A stretch of DNA of 64,000 bases from Polaribacter sp. SA4-10 (GCA_949519155.1 CATIQU010000027.1:1-64000); one strand, 5' to 3'; positions 53,449 through 62,236 are shown, counted from the stretch's first letter. Program-made: numbers and translations. Notes: generated by a model not told the origin, from the letters alone.

Positions 53449-53483
53449 GTCCATTATTTGAAATCTCAAAAAAATAACCGTGT

Positions 53484-53870
53484 TTAAAAATTCTTTGAAA
53501 TCTCTTCAGCCAAAGTAACAAATTCACACTTTGACAAGGCTACTTTTTGCATAAATTGAATATCTCCCATAGCATTCAATGGAATTAAATGCACATGTAC
53601 ATGAGGCACTTCCAAACCAATAACACTCATACCAATACGTTTACAGGGCAGTGTTTTTTCGATGGCTTTTGCTACCTGGTATGAAAAATCCATTAAACTC
53701 GTATAGTCTTCTTTAGACAAATCAAAAATTTTGTTTTCTTCTTTTTTTGGCACCACAAGTGTATGCCCCTTTGCATTTGGATTGATGTCTAAAAAAGCAA
53801 TAAAGTCGGCATTCTCAGCAACCTTATAACTTGGAATTTCGCCAGTAATTATTTTCGTGAAGATACTCAT
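53484..53870 (-). CDS. HIT family nucleotide hydrolase
   Basis: The 128-residue protein has the histidine triad HVHVHLIPL near residue 91 and the N-terminal block MSIFTKIITGEIPSYKVAE. HIT proteins hydrolyse dinucleotides or nucleoside phosphoramidates. It follows greA by 34 bp on the same strand, a pairing usual in Flavobacteriia, and converges with the histidine kinase. Confidence 0.95.
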   Translation of the reverse strand: MSIFTKIITGEIPSYKVAENADFIAFLDINPNAKGHTLVVPKKEENKIFDLSKEDYTSLMDFSYQVAKAIEKTLPCKRIGMSVIGLEVPHVHVHLIPLNAMGDIQFMQKVALSKCEFVTLAEEISKNF

Positions 53871-53904
53871 GAGTGAATATTTTTTTTAATGAAAATTGAA
53901 AGAA

Positions 53905-54378
53905 TTATCTAAAAACTTTCATGATTTCAAATTTCATGATTCCATTTGGAACCTGAATTTCTGCAATGTCGCCAACTTGTTTCCCCAACAAACCTCTACC
54001 TATTGGAGAGTTTACTGACAATTTCCCATTTCTTACATCGGTCTCAGAATCTGCAACCAATCGGTAAGAAAACTCCATACCGTTCGTGGTGTTTTTAATC
54101 ACAACATTCGAATGAATCAACACTTTGGAGGTATCCAATTGACTTTCGTCTAAAATACGCGCATTAGAAACGACATTCTTTAGCTTAGCAATCTTAAATT
54201 CTAAATGAGATTGCTCTTCTTTTGCAGCATGGTATTCTGCATTCTCACTTAAATCCCCCTTATCTCTTGCGTCTGCAATTTCTTGGGTAACTCTTGGTCT
54301 TTCATATTGTTCCAATTGAAACAATTCTTCTTTTAACTTCTTCAATCCTGCTGCTGAATAATAGGATATATCGCTCAT
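53905..54378 (-). CDS. greA: Transcription elongation factor GreA
   Basis: The 157-residue factor rescues stalled RNA polymerase by stimulating transcript cleavage. The N-terminal coiled coil carries the acidic tip ARDKGDLSENAEYHAAKEEQ near residue 42, and the C-terminal FKBP-like domain includes SPIGRGLLGKQVGDIAEI. Length is normal. A strong hairpin in its presumed leader (54483-54512) may control it. Confidence 0.97.
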   Translation of the reverse strand: MSDISYYSAAGLKKLKEELFQLEQYERPRVTQEIADARDKGDLSENAEYHAAKEEQSHLEFKIAKLKNVVSNARILDESQLDTSKVLIHSNVVIKNTTNGMEFSYRLVADSETDVRNGKLSVNSPIGRGLLGKQVGDIAEIQVPNGIMKFEIMKVFR

Positions 54379-54482
54379 TTTTTTTATTTTAATAATTATT
54401 TACGGTACAAATAAAAATTTATAATTGGGGGGAAATAAATCAGTATTTGTGTAATAAAACCCGTTATATGTTAAAATTTAAA

Positions 54483-54512
54483 AATCTCATTGCTGAAAAC
54501 AGGAATGAGATT
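54483..54512 (-). promoter_or_regulatory. Terminator-like hairpin in the greA leader
   Basis: On the minus strand a 9-bp stem (AATCTCATT / AATGAGATT), a C-C mismatch, three more pairs (CTG/CAG) and a TTTT loop form a stable hairpin followed by TTTAAATTTT. It lies directly after a consensus -7 element and about 105 bases before the greA ATG. It could end transcription early or yield a short RNA. Function is inferred. Confidence 0.55.
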
Positions 54513-54518
54513 GGACTA

Positions 54519-54526
54519 CAAATGTA
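54519..54526 (-). promoter_or_regulatory. -7 promoter element upstream of the greA leader hairpin
   Basis: The minus strand reads TACATTTG, an exact TAnnTTTG match. Transcription from it would begin at about the first base of the hairpin. A weaker element (TTTATTTG, one mismatch) at about 54408-54415 could start greA downstream of the hairpin. Confidence 0.5.
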
Positions 54527-54575
54527 CAAAATATTTGTAAATTGCAAACGTTTTCATTAAAAGACCCCTTTTACC

Positions 54576-54995
54576 TTGATTAAAAAAAGCATTTTTTTGT
54601 TCGTTTGTATTTTATTTTTTACCTGCGCAGACAATACTCAGATTGGCAATTGTTTGCCGAATATCAACATTGGGGTTTCTACAGATTTAAACAACCCAAT
54701 TAATATCAATGCGCAAACTCCTGGAGGTTTTACAATTTTAAATGGTGGCGCAAAAGGCATTCTACTCTTTAATATTAATAATACTTCCTTTGTGGCGTTT
54801 GATTTACTTTGCCCTAATAACGATTGTAGTACTCCAATGACGTTTGAAAATGGACTGACTTTAAAATGCGAATGTGACAATAGCGAGTACAGTGTTCACT
54901 TGGGAGGTGCACCTCAAACAAATGGTTCAAATTGTCCAGCAAGAGAATACCGTGTTTTAAAAAATGGCACGAGTATACGAATCACTAATTTTTAG
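54576..54995 (+). CDS. Rieske-fold-like lipoprotein lacking cluster ligands
   Basis: The 139-residue protein starts at TTG 54576 and has a lipoprotein signal peptide (FFTC, Cys about 17). The body resembles a Rieske domain: FVAFDLLCPNNDCSTPMTF, then LKCECDNSEYSVHLGG and CPAREYRVLKNG. In a working Rieske protein the two boxes read CxH and CxxH; here they read CPN and CECD, so both histidine ligands are missing. It may keep the fold without the 2Fe-2S cluster. The four remaining cysteines could form disulfides. It precedes purK by 54 bp. Confidence 0.75.
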   Translation: MIKKSIFLFVCILFFTCADNTQIGNCLPNINIGVSTDLNNPININAQTPGGFTILNGGAKGILLFNINNTSFVAFDLLCPNNDCSTPMTFENGLTLKCECDNSEYSVHLGGAPQTNGSNCPAREYRVLKNGTSIRITNF

Positions 54996-55018
54996 TAGCT
55001 TAAATCCAATTAGATTGT

Positions 55019-55026
55019 TATTTTTG
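55019..55026 (+). promoter_or_regulatory. -7 promoter element for purK-purE
   Basis: TATTTTTG is an exact consensus match 23 bases before the TTG start of purK. No riboswitch is visible in this short leader. Confidence 0.55.
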
Positions 55027-55049
55027 TAAGACACAACTAAAATTACATC

Positions 55050-56207
55050 TTGAAAAACTATTTCTCTTCAGACTTTAAATTGGGCGTTCTTGGTGGCGGA
55101 CAACTCGGACGAATGTTACTCGCAGAAACTCAAAAATTTGATATTTTTACAACCATTTTAGACGGAAATATAAATGCTCCCTGTGCACAGATTTGTAATC
55201 AATTTGTACAAGGAGATTTATTAGATTTTGACACCGTTTATAACTTTGGAAAGCAGGTAGATCTGTTGACCATTGAAATAGAAAATGTAAATTTGGATGC
55301 GCTAGACAAACTCGAAGCAGAAGGCCTGGACATATTCCCAACTCCAAAAACACTTCGAATTATACAAAGCAAAGCGAAGCAGAAAAATTTTTATGTAGAT
55401 CATCAAATTCCGACAGCAGCATTTTCTCATTACGCATATTTAGAAGAATTAAAACACTCTTACGAAAACAACATCATTGATTTTCCTTTTGTATGGAAAG
55501 CCGCTCGTTTTGGGTATGACGGTAATGGAGTGAAAATTGTGAGAAACATTGCAGATTTAGAAAGCTTACCCAATGTGGAATGCATCACTGAAAAACTAAT
55601 TCCTTTTAAAAATGAATTGGCAGTAATTGTTGCTAGAAATAAAGATGGAGAAACCAAAACTTATCCGGCTGTCGAAATGGAGTTTCACCCAGAAGCAAAC
55701 CAAGTAGAATATGTAATTTGTCCTGCAAGAATTGAAGGTACGGTTGCACAAAAGGCTCAACAAATTGCTTTAAAAGTGGTAAATGATTTAGATTTCGTAG
55801 GGCTATTGGCTGTTGAAATGTTTCAAACAGAAGAAGATACAATTTTAGTAAATGAGGTGGCACCGAGACCACACAATTCTGGACACTATTCAATAGAAGC
55901 GAGTTATACCAATCAATTTGAACAACACCTGAGAAGCATCTTAAACCTTCCATTAGGAAATACCAAAAGTAAAGTTGCTGGAATTATGGTAAACTTGGTC
56001 GGTGAAGAAGGATTTTCTGGAGCGGTGGTGTATGAAAACTTTAATGAAATTTTAAAAATAGAAGGAGTTACTCCCCACATTTACGGTAAAAAAGAAACGC
56101 GTCCATTTCGTAAAATGGGACATGTAACAATTGTTAATAATGACATCGCTAAAGCAAGAGAAATTGCACAAAAAGTGAAAGAAACAATTCGAGTAATTTC
56201 AAAATAA
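55050..56207 (+). CDS. purK: 5-(carboxyamino)imidazole ribonucleotide synthase
   Basis: The 385-residue ATP-grasp enzyme carboxylates AIR with bicarbonate in purine synthesis. GVLGGGQLGRMLLAE is at the N-terminus, FPFVWKAARFGYDGNGVKI carries the ATP-grasp loop, and VNEVAPRPHNSGHYSIEA is the metal-binding block. The start is TTG 55050. The next gene, purE, uses its product. Confidence 0.96.
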   Translation: MKNYFSSDFKLGVLGGGQLGRMLLAETQKFDIFTTILDGNINAPCAQICNQFVQGDLLDFDTVYNFGKQVDLLTIEIENVNLDALDKLEAEGLDIFPTPKTLRIIQSKAKQKNFYVDHQIPTAAFSHYAYLEELKHSYENNIIDFPFVWKAARFGYDGNGVKIVRNIADLESLPNVECITEKLIPFKNELAVIVARNKDGETKTYPAVEMEFHPEANQVEYVICPARIEGTVAQKAQQIALKVVNDLDFVGLLAVEMFQTEEDTILVNEVAPRPHNSGHYSIEASYTNQFEQHLRSILNLPLGNTKSKVAGIMVNLVGEEGFSGAVVYENFNEILKIEGVTPHIYGKKETRPFRKMGHVTIVNNDIAKAREIAQKVKETIRVISK

Positions 56208-56255
56208 TAGCGAAACTAAAAATAACGGACTGCATCCAAAAAAACAACAAAAATT

Positions 56256-56735
56256 ATGGTAGGAATAATAATGGGAAGTGATTCAGATCTTCCAATCATG
56301 CAAGAAGCAATCGACATCTTAGAAAGTTTTGACATTCAAATTGAAGTTGACATTGTTTCTGCTCACAGAACTCCTGAGAAATTATTTGACTATGCAACAA
56401 ATGCACACAAACGCGGCTTAAAAGTAATTATTGCGGGTGCTGGTGGCGCTGCACATTTACCAGGAATGGTGGCAGCAATGAGTCCGTTACCCATTATTGG
56501 TGTTCCCGTAAAAAGCAGAAATTCTATCGATGGATGGGATTCTGTGTTGTCTATTTTACAAATGCCTGGAGGGGTTCCTGTGGCAACCGTGGCATTAGAT
56601 GGCGCAAAAAATGCAGGTATTTTAGCAGCACAAATTATTGGCGCTTCAGACAAATGTGTCTTAGATCGAATTATCGCCTACAAGGAAGGCTTAAAACTGA
56701 AAGTAGAGAAAGCTTCAGAACGTGTAAAGAAATAA
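56256..56735 (+). CDS. purE: 5-(carboxyamino)imidazole ribonucleotide mutase
   Basis: The 159-residue class I enzyme converts N5-CAIR to CAIR. GIIMGSDSDLPIMQEA, SAHRTPEKLFDYA, AGAGGAAHLPGMVAA and VLSILQMPGGVPVATVA are the expected substrate-binding blocks. It follows purK by 48 bp in the usual purKE order. Confidence 0.97.
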   Translation: MVGIIMGSDSDLPIMQEAIDILESFDIQIEVDIVSAHRTPEKLFDYATNAHKRGLKVIIAGAGGAAHLPGMVAAMSPLPIIGVPVKSRNSIDGWDSVLSILQMPGGVPVATVALDGAKNAGILAAQIIGASDKCVLDRIIAYKEGLKLKVEKASERVKK

Positions 56736-56787
56736 AAAAAAAACAATACGCAATCCATCATTTAACAATTACACAACCAGACCATCA

Positions 56788-58803
56788 ATGAATCCACTTT
56801 TACAGCCTTTCAATACTGCTCCTTTCTCAGAAATTTCAAACGAGCATTACAAACCGGCAATCAAAGAAGCCATCGAAATAGCGAAAAAAGAAATCGCTGT
56901 AATTGTTGAAAGTAAAGCAAAAGCCACTTTTAAAAACACTACGGAAGCGTTAGATTTTACAGGAGAAAAACTCAACCGAATTACTAGTATTTTTTTCAAT
57001 TTAAATTCGGCAGAAACGAATGATGAAATTCAAAAAATTGCACAGGAAATTTCGCCTTGGCTAAGTGAATTTAGTAATGATATTACTTTAAATCAAGCGC
57101 TGTTTCTAAAAGTAAAAACTGTTTTTGAGGACCGAGAACATTTGACACTAACTTCTGAAGAAAAAACACTGCTAGAAAAACAATATAAAGGGTTTGCAAG
57201 AAATGGCGCAAACTTAAAAGGAGTTGATAAAACAGCACTTCGAAAAATTGATGCCTCACTTTCTAAATTATCTTTAAAATTTGGTGAAAATGTATTGGCA
57301 GAAACCAATGCTTTTGAAATGCATTTGATAGATGAAAAGCAGCTTTCTGGTTTGCCAGATTCTACAAAAGAAGCGGCACAACAATTAGCGACTGAAAAAG
57401 GAAAAGAAGGATGGGTTTTCACCCTAGATTACCCGAGCTATATCCCTTTTTTAACCTATTCAGACCATCGAGAACTGCGTAAAAAAATGGCCATTGCTGC
57501 AGGTAAAAAAGCATACCAAGATAATGCTTTTAATAATGAACAAATAGTTTTAGACATTGTACAATTGCGCCACCAAAGAGCCAATTTACTAGGCTACAAA
57601 ACACATGCCCATTTTGTTTTAGAGGAACGAATGGCAGAAACTCCCGAAAATGTAATTGCTTTTTCGAATGATTTACTGAAAAAAGCAAAACCTGCTGCAA
57701 AAACTGAGTTTACACATTTAGAGAACTACGCAAAAAAATTAGATGGGATTGACCAACTCCAGAAATGGGATGGCGCCTATTATTCTGAAAAACTAAAGAA
57801 AGAAATTTTTGATTTAGATCAGGAAATCTTAAAACCTTATTTTAAGTTAGAAAATGTCATTGCTGGTGCTTTTACCATAGCGCACAAGTTGTTTGATTTA
57901 AACTTTGAAGCGGTTACCAATATTGACAAATACCATGAAGATGTTAAAACCTACAATGTAACAAATACCGATGGCGATTTTATTGCTGTTTTTTATGCGG
58001 ATTTTCATCCTCGAAAAGGCAAAAGAAATGGCGCTTGGATGACCAGCTACAAACCACAGCAAATTAAAAATGGTGTAAACGAAAGACCCCATGTATCCAT
58101 TGTTTGTAACTTTACGAAACCGACAGTTACAAAACCATCATTACTAACTTTTAATGAAGTAACCACTTTGTTTCATGAATTTGGGCATGCCTTACACGGA
58201 ATGCTTGCAAAAACGACCTATAACAGCTTGTCTGGAACTTCGGTTTCTTGGGATTTTGTTGAGCTACCAAGTCAAATTTTAGAAAATTGGTGTTATGAAA
58301 AAGAAGCTTTAGCATTATTCGCAAAACACTATGAAACGGGTGAAATGATCCCGATGGAATATGTTGAAAAAATAAAAGAATCCGCCAGTTTTCATGAAGG
58401 AATGCAAACCTTAAGGCAACTGAGTTTTGGTTTGTTAGACATGCAGTGGCATGGTCAAGATCCATCAGAAATAAAATCGATTAAAGCTTTTGAAAAAACG
58501 GCTTTTTCGGAGACCAACTTATATCCTACAGTAGATAATAATTGTATGAGTACTGCTTTTTCACATATTTTTCAAGGAGGCTATTCGGCAGGGTATTATT
58601 CCTATAAATGGGCAGAAGTTTTAGATGCGGATGCTTTTGAATATTTCTTAGAGAAAGGAATTTTCAACAAAGAAGTAGCTACTAAGTTTAAAGAAAATGT
58701 ATTGTCTAAAGGTGGTACTGAAAAACCACTGACCCTCTACAAAAGATTCCGAGGAAAGGAACCGAAACCAGATGCATTATTAAAAAGGGCTGGATTGTTG
58801 TAA
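56788..58803 (+). CDS. M3 family metallopeptidase (oligopeptidase/Dcp-like)
   Basis: The 671-residue enzyme has the zinc site TLFHEFGHALHGML near residue 460, with the third ligand Glu in VELPSQILENW about 28 residues on. GGYSAGYYSYKWAEVLDADAF is a C-terminal family block. It has no signal peptide and is probably a cytosolic oligopeptidase or dipeptidyl carboxypeptidase. Length is normal for Dcp/OpdA. Confidence 0.95.
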   Translation: MNPLLQPFNTAPFSEISNEHYKPAIKEAIEIAKKEIAVIVESKAKATFKNTTEALDFTGEKLNRITSIFFNLNSAETNDEIQKIAQEISPWLSEFSNDITLNQALFLKVKTVFEDREHLTLTSEEKTLLEKQYKGFARNGANLKGVDKTALRKIDASLSKLSLKFGENVLAETNAFEMHLIDEKQLSGLPDSTKEAAQQLATEKGKEGWVFTLDYPSYIPFLTYSDHRELRKKMAIAAGKKAYQDNAFNNEQIVLDIVQLRHQRANLLGYKTHAHFVLEERMAETPENVIAFSNDLLKKAKPAAKTEFTHLENYAKKLDGIDQLQKWDGAYYSEKLKKEIFDLDQEILKPYFKLENVIAGAFTIAHKLFDLNFEAVTNIDKYHEDVKTYNVTNTDGDFIAVFYADFHPRKGKRNGAWMTSYKPQQIKNGVNERPHVSIVCNFTKPTVTKPSLLTFNEVTTLFHEFGHALHGMLAKTTYNSLSGTSVSWDFVELPSQILENWCYEKEALALFAKHYETGEMIPMEYVEKIKESASFHEGMQTLRQLSFGLLDMQWHGQDPSEIKSIKAFEKTAFSETNLYPTVDNNCMSTAFSHIFQGGYSAGYYSYKWAEVLDADAFEYFLEKGIFNKEVATKFKENVLSKGGTEKPLTLYKRFRGKEPKPDALLKRAGLL

Positions 58804-58812
58804 TTTTTCGAA

Positions 58813-60057
58813 TTACTGCAACTTATTTTTAGCTTCAATCCACTTACTCATGTATTTGGTGCTTTGCAAAGTTTGATGTTGTAGTATACTCCCCAAAAAA
58901 TTAGCAACTCTGTGTTCTGTTAAATTTTTCTGAATTTCATTGATTTTATCAATTAATAAAGAGCCGTTTTTTTCTTGATCATAGTGTGAATTGATAATTG
59001 CGACTCCGTTTTGCTGAGCGGCTACCCAAAGCTTTTCATCAGTATAGATTGCTACTGCTTTTTGTGCAAAGTCTTCAAAATCATCGGTCACAAAACCATT
59101 CCATGGAAACTGCCCATGCATGCCTTCTGCACCAATTGATGTGGTTACACTTGGCGCACCAAAAACCATGGCTTCGGTTAACTTCCCTTTGATTCCTGCA
59201 CCAAATCGCAAAGGCGCTAAAACAACTTTAATATTTCTAACAATTATCTCTGGACTTGGGACATACCCTTTGACCAGAAAGCCCTCTTTTTTATGATGCA
59301 ATTCTAAAATTTGCTGTGTTGGATAGGCTCCATAAATATGCAATTCTGAGTTTGGAAGTTGTTTTCTGATTTGCTTCCAAATTGTATTTTTTAACAACAA
59401 AACTGCATCCACATTGGGTGCATGTAGAAAATTACCAATCATGGTAAAATGTTTTCGCTCATCAAAATTCTTCCAACTCGCTACTTGCGTTTTGTCAATT
59501 TGAGAAAGCAAAAAAGGTAAATGATGCAGTAATTTTTTGTCGATCTTAAAAAAGTTTTGAAGTAGATCCATTTCAAAAGTAGAAATCATTAAAGACAAAT
59601 CGCAGCGTAAAATGGATGCAATTTCTCGTTTGGTAATGTCTTCTTTCAACAAGTCGTTTTTAGAAAAAATACGCTTTTCCTTCAATGCTTTGTGTCTTGT
59701 TTTACGCAAACAATGCAAATCTTCGGTATCTAAAATCCGCAATGCATTGGGGCATTTTTCTGCAACTCTCCAACCAAATTGTTCTTCAATCATAAAACGA
59801 TCAAACAACACAATTGTTGGGTCTAATTCTTTTACAAAGACATCAAAAGTGGATTGATTCAATTCAATTGCAACTTCCTCAACCCCGATCGAATTTAAAT
59901 CCATCGCCTTCTCGCCTTTTACAGCAGCAGAAGCGAATGTGATATTCCAATGTTGTTGGAAAAATCGCGAAATTAACTGCAACATTCTTGAACCTGCTGC
60001 TGAAGAATTGGGTTCAACCCAAATAGAACCTATGATTAATACCGTCTGTTTTGACAA
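58813..60057 (-). CDS. GT4-like glycosyltransferase
   Basis: The 414-residue protein looks like a GT-B enzyme. The N-terminal VLIIGSIWVEPNSSAAGSRM is a donor/acceptor glycine loop. In the C-terminal half FTMIGNFLHAPNVDAVLLL, LHIYGAYP and VVLAPLRFGAGIKGKLTEAM match GT4, with the Glu of KLTEAM in the EX7E position. The start is TTG at 60057, immediately after and in the same frame as the stop codon of the haem-binding gene. Sugar unknown. Confidence 0.87.
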   Translation of the reverse strand: MSKQTVLIIGSIWVEPNSSAAGSRMLQLISRFFQQHWNITFASAAVKGEKAMDLNSIGVEEVAIELNQSTFDVFVKELDPTIVLFDRFMIEEQFGWRVAEKCPNALRILDTEDLHCLRKTRHKALKEKRIFSKNDLLKEDITKREIASILRCDLSLMISTFEMDLLQNFFKIDKKLLHHLPFLLSQIDKTQVASWKNFDERKHFTMIGNFLHAPNVDAVLLLKNTIWKQIRKQLPNSELHIYGAYPTQQILELHHKKEGFLVKGYVPSPEIIVRNIKVVLAPLRFGAGIKGKLTEAMVFGAPSVTTSIGAEGMHGQFPWNGFVTDDFEDFAQKAVAIYTDEKLWVAAQQNGVAIINSHYDQEKNGSLLIDKINEIQKNLTEHRVANFLGSILQHQTLQSTKYMSKWIEAKNKLQ

Positions 60058-60531
60058 TTAATTTGCGTTGAGTTGTTGTTGGTAATCTCCTTGTACTTTT
60101 TTCCCCCAAGAAACAACGGCAGCAATCTGTTCTTGTGTTAGATTGGCATCTGCATGTGTCCAAGTATAAGATTTTAAAGGCATCTCTCCCTCTGCCACTT
60201 CTTCGTGCAATTCATCCATTTTATGCTCTTTTCTTTTTAAAGAATAGCTCGGCCATTTCGAAAAGTCCAAATGTTTTTTTCCATCTTTTACATGACTCTC
60301 TAACCAATAGTTTACTGGGGTAATTGAATTGTACCATGGGTAATTGGTTTTATTCGAATGACAATCGAAACAGGTCGTTTCTAAAATAATCTTTACATTT
60401 TCGGGTGGATTCGTTTCGTTTAGGAAAGGAACAACGGCAATTAAATTTCCTTCGTTTTTTTCAGGTCCAAAAAACTGTGCGATGAGTAACATCAGTAGTA
60501 AAAAATAGCCTACTTTTTTAAAAATTTTCAT
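60058..60531 (-). CDS. Haem-binding domain protein (CxxCH)
   Basis: The 157-residue protein has an N-terminal hydrophobic signal or anchor (VGYFLLLMLLIAQFFG) and a c-type haem motif TTCFDCHSNKTNYPWYN near residue 55. This is the haem_bd family seen in Bacteroidota, with WKKxx-type SWGKKVQGDY at the end. It is exported to the periplasm, where haem would be attached. Its partner is unknown; a glycosyltransferase is an unexpected neighbour. Confidence 0.88.
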   Translation of the reverse strand: MKIFKKVGYFLLLMLLIAQFFGPEKNEGNLIAVVPFLNETNPPENVKIILETTCFDCHSNKTNYPWYNSITPVNYWLESHVKDGKKHLDFSKWPSYSLKRKEHKMDELHEEVAEGEMPLKSYTWTHADANLTQEQIAAVVSWGKKVQGDYQQQLNAN

Positions 60532-60600
60532 GGGAATTGTATTTAGATTTTAAAGATAGTAAAACTAAGCTTTTCTATTAATTTTTTCTAAAAATATATG

Positions 60601-60608
60601 TATTTTTG
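60601..60608 (+). promoter_or_regulatory. -7 promoter element for lpdA
   Basis: TATTTTTG is an exact consensus match 64 bases before the ATG at 60673. It overlaps the start of the longer reading frame opened at 60598 and so rules that start out. Confidence 0.55.
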
Positions 60609-60672
60609 TGTTTCAATTTGTAAGAAAAATGAAACGTTGTCGTTTCAAAAGAATTCTAAAACAATCATACAC

Positions 60673-62073
60673 ATGAAATACGATTTAATCGTTATTGGTT
60701 CTGGTCCTGGAGGATACATTGCAGCAGTTAGAGCCTCTCAATTAGGTAAAAAAGTAGCACTTATAGAAAAATACTCGACCCTAGGAGGAACGTGTTTGAA
60801 TGTTGGATGCATTCCATCCAAAGCATTATTAGATTCATCCCATCATTATTATGATGCTGTACACCATTTTGAAGAGCATGGTATTACTGTTGAAAAGCCT
60901 TCTTTCGATTTCGGGAAAATGGTGGACAGAAAAGCTAAAGTTGTGGAAACAACGACTGGCGGAATTAAATATTTGATGGACAAAAACAACATCGAAGTAT
61001 ATGAAGGTTTGGGTTCTTTTGAGGACAAAACGCATGTAAAAGTTTCAAAAAATGATGGTACTTCTGAAATCATTGAAGGAACCAATATCATTATTGCTAC
61101 CGGTTCGAAACCATCTAGTTTGCCTTTCATCAAAATTGATAAAGACAGAGTTATTACCTCAACAGAAGCGTTAAAATTGAAAGAAGTGCCGAAACATTTA
61201 CTTGTTATTGGTGGTGGTGTTATTGGGTTGGAATTAGGATCTGTGTACAAAAGATTAGGCGCTGATGTGACTGTTATTGAATACATGGATAAAATTGTTC
61301 CGGGAATAGATACGGATATTTCTAAAGAATTACAAAAAGTATTCAAAAAACAAGGAATTAAATTTGCAACAAGTCATAAAGTTACATCTGTTCAAAAAAA
61401 CGGAGATATCGTTATTGTAAAAGCAACGGATAAAAAAGACAGAGAAGTAGAATTTACTGGAGACTATTGTTTAGTTTCTGTAGGTAGAAAACCGTACACT
61501 GAAGGCTTAGGATTAGAAAAGGTTGGTATTAAAGTAAATGAGCGCGGTCAAATAGAGACCAACAGTCATTTACAAACCAATGTTGCTTCTATTTATGCTA
61601 TTGGTGATGTTGTGCAAGGTGCAATGCTAGCGCATAAAGCAGAAGAGGAAGGGGTGATTGTTGCTGAATTTTTAGCGGGACAAAAACCACATATCGATTA
61701 TAATTTAATTCCTGGAATTTTATATACTTGGCCAGAAGCTGCTGCTGTAGGAAAAACAGAACAAGAATTAAAAGACGCTAAAATAGAGTACAAATCGGGT
61801 AAATTTTCTATGCGTGCATTGGGTAGATCTCGTGCTAGTGGAGATATTGACGGGTTTGTAAAAGTATTGGCGGATAAAAAAACAGATGAGATTTTAGGCG
61901 TTCACATGGTTGGAGCACGGGTTGCTGATTTAATTATGGAAGCTGCTGTTGCAATGGAGTTTAGAGCGTCTGCAGAAGACTTGGCAAGAATTTGTCATGG
62001 TCACCCTACCTATTCTGAAGCGGTAAAAGAAGCTGCAAAAGCTGCTTGGGACGGAATGCCCTTAAATGCATAA
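60673..62073 (+). CDS. lpdA: Dihydrolipoyl dehydrogenase
   Basis: The 466-residue flavoenzyme is the E3 of 2-oxo acid dehydrogenases and the glycine cleavage system. The FAD motif VIGSGPGGYIAAVRASQLG starts at residue 7, the redox disulfide is in GGTCLNVGCIPSKALL, the NAD motif is GGGVIGLELGSVYKRLG, and the catalytic His-Glu pair is in CHGHPTYSEAVKEAA. The ATG at 60673 gives the standard length; 25 more codons upstream do not fit the family. No E1/E2 genes are adjacent. Confidence 0.97.
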   Translation: MKYDLIVIGSGPGGYIAAVRASQLGKKVALIEKYSTLGGTCLNVGCIPSKALLDSSHHYYDAVHHFEEHGITVEKPSFDFGKMVDRKAKVVETTTGGIKYLMDKNNIEVYEGLGSFEDKTHVKVSKNDGTSEIIEGTNIIIATGSKPSSLPFIKIDKDRVITSTEALKLKEVPKHLLVIGGGVIGLELGSVYKRLGADVTVIEYMDKIVPGIDTDISKELQKVFKKQGIKFATSHKVTSVQKNGDIVIVKATDKKDREVEFTGDYCLVSVGRKPYTEGLGLEKVGIKVNERGQIETNSHLQTNVASIYAIGDVVQGAMLAHKAEEEGVIVAEFLAGQKPHIDYNLIPGILYTWPEAAAVGKTEQELKDAKIEYKSGKFSMRALGRSRASGDIDGFVKVLADKKTDEILGVHMVGARVADLIMEAAVAMEFRASAEDLARICHGHPTYSEAVKEAAKAAWDGMPLNA

Positions 62074-62114
62074 TAAAATCCTTTATCTTGGCAACAAGAT
62101 CTGAAATTATACAG

Positions 62115-62150
62115 ACAAAGCAACCCAATTGGGTTGCTTTGTTCTTTTTG
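62115..62150 (+). terminator. Rho-independent terminator after lpdA
   Basis: A perfect 28-base palindrome (ACAAAGCAACCCAA and its complement) is followed by TCTTTTT, 41 bases after the stop. Confidence 0.9.
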
Positions 62151-62223
62151 GGAAATTTTATATACCCTAAAGAAACAAATAGGAATCTGTTTAAAAATCG
62201 CGATATCTAAGAAATAAGAATTG

Positions 62224-62231
62224 TATTTTTG
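62224..62231 (+). promoter_or_regulatory. -7 promoter element of leaderless pabB
   Basis: TATTTTTG is an exact consensus match with five bases (CAACA) before the ATG at 62237. Confidence 0.62.
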
Positions 62232-62236
62232 CAACA

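Noticed and set aside
54576-55049. Purine riboswitch upstream of purK
   Set aside because: The leader is only 23 bases after the -7 element and shows no three-way junction sequence.
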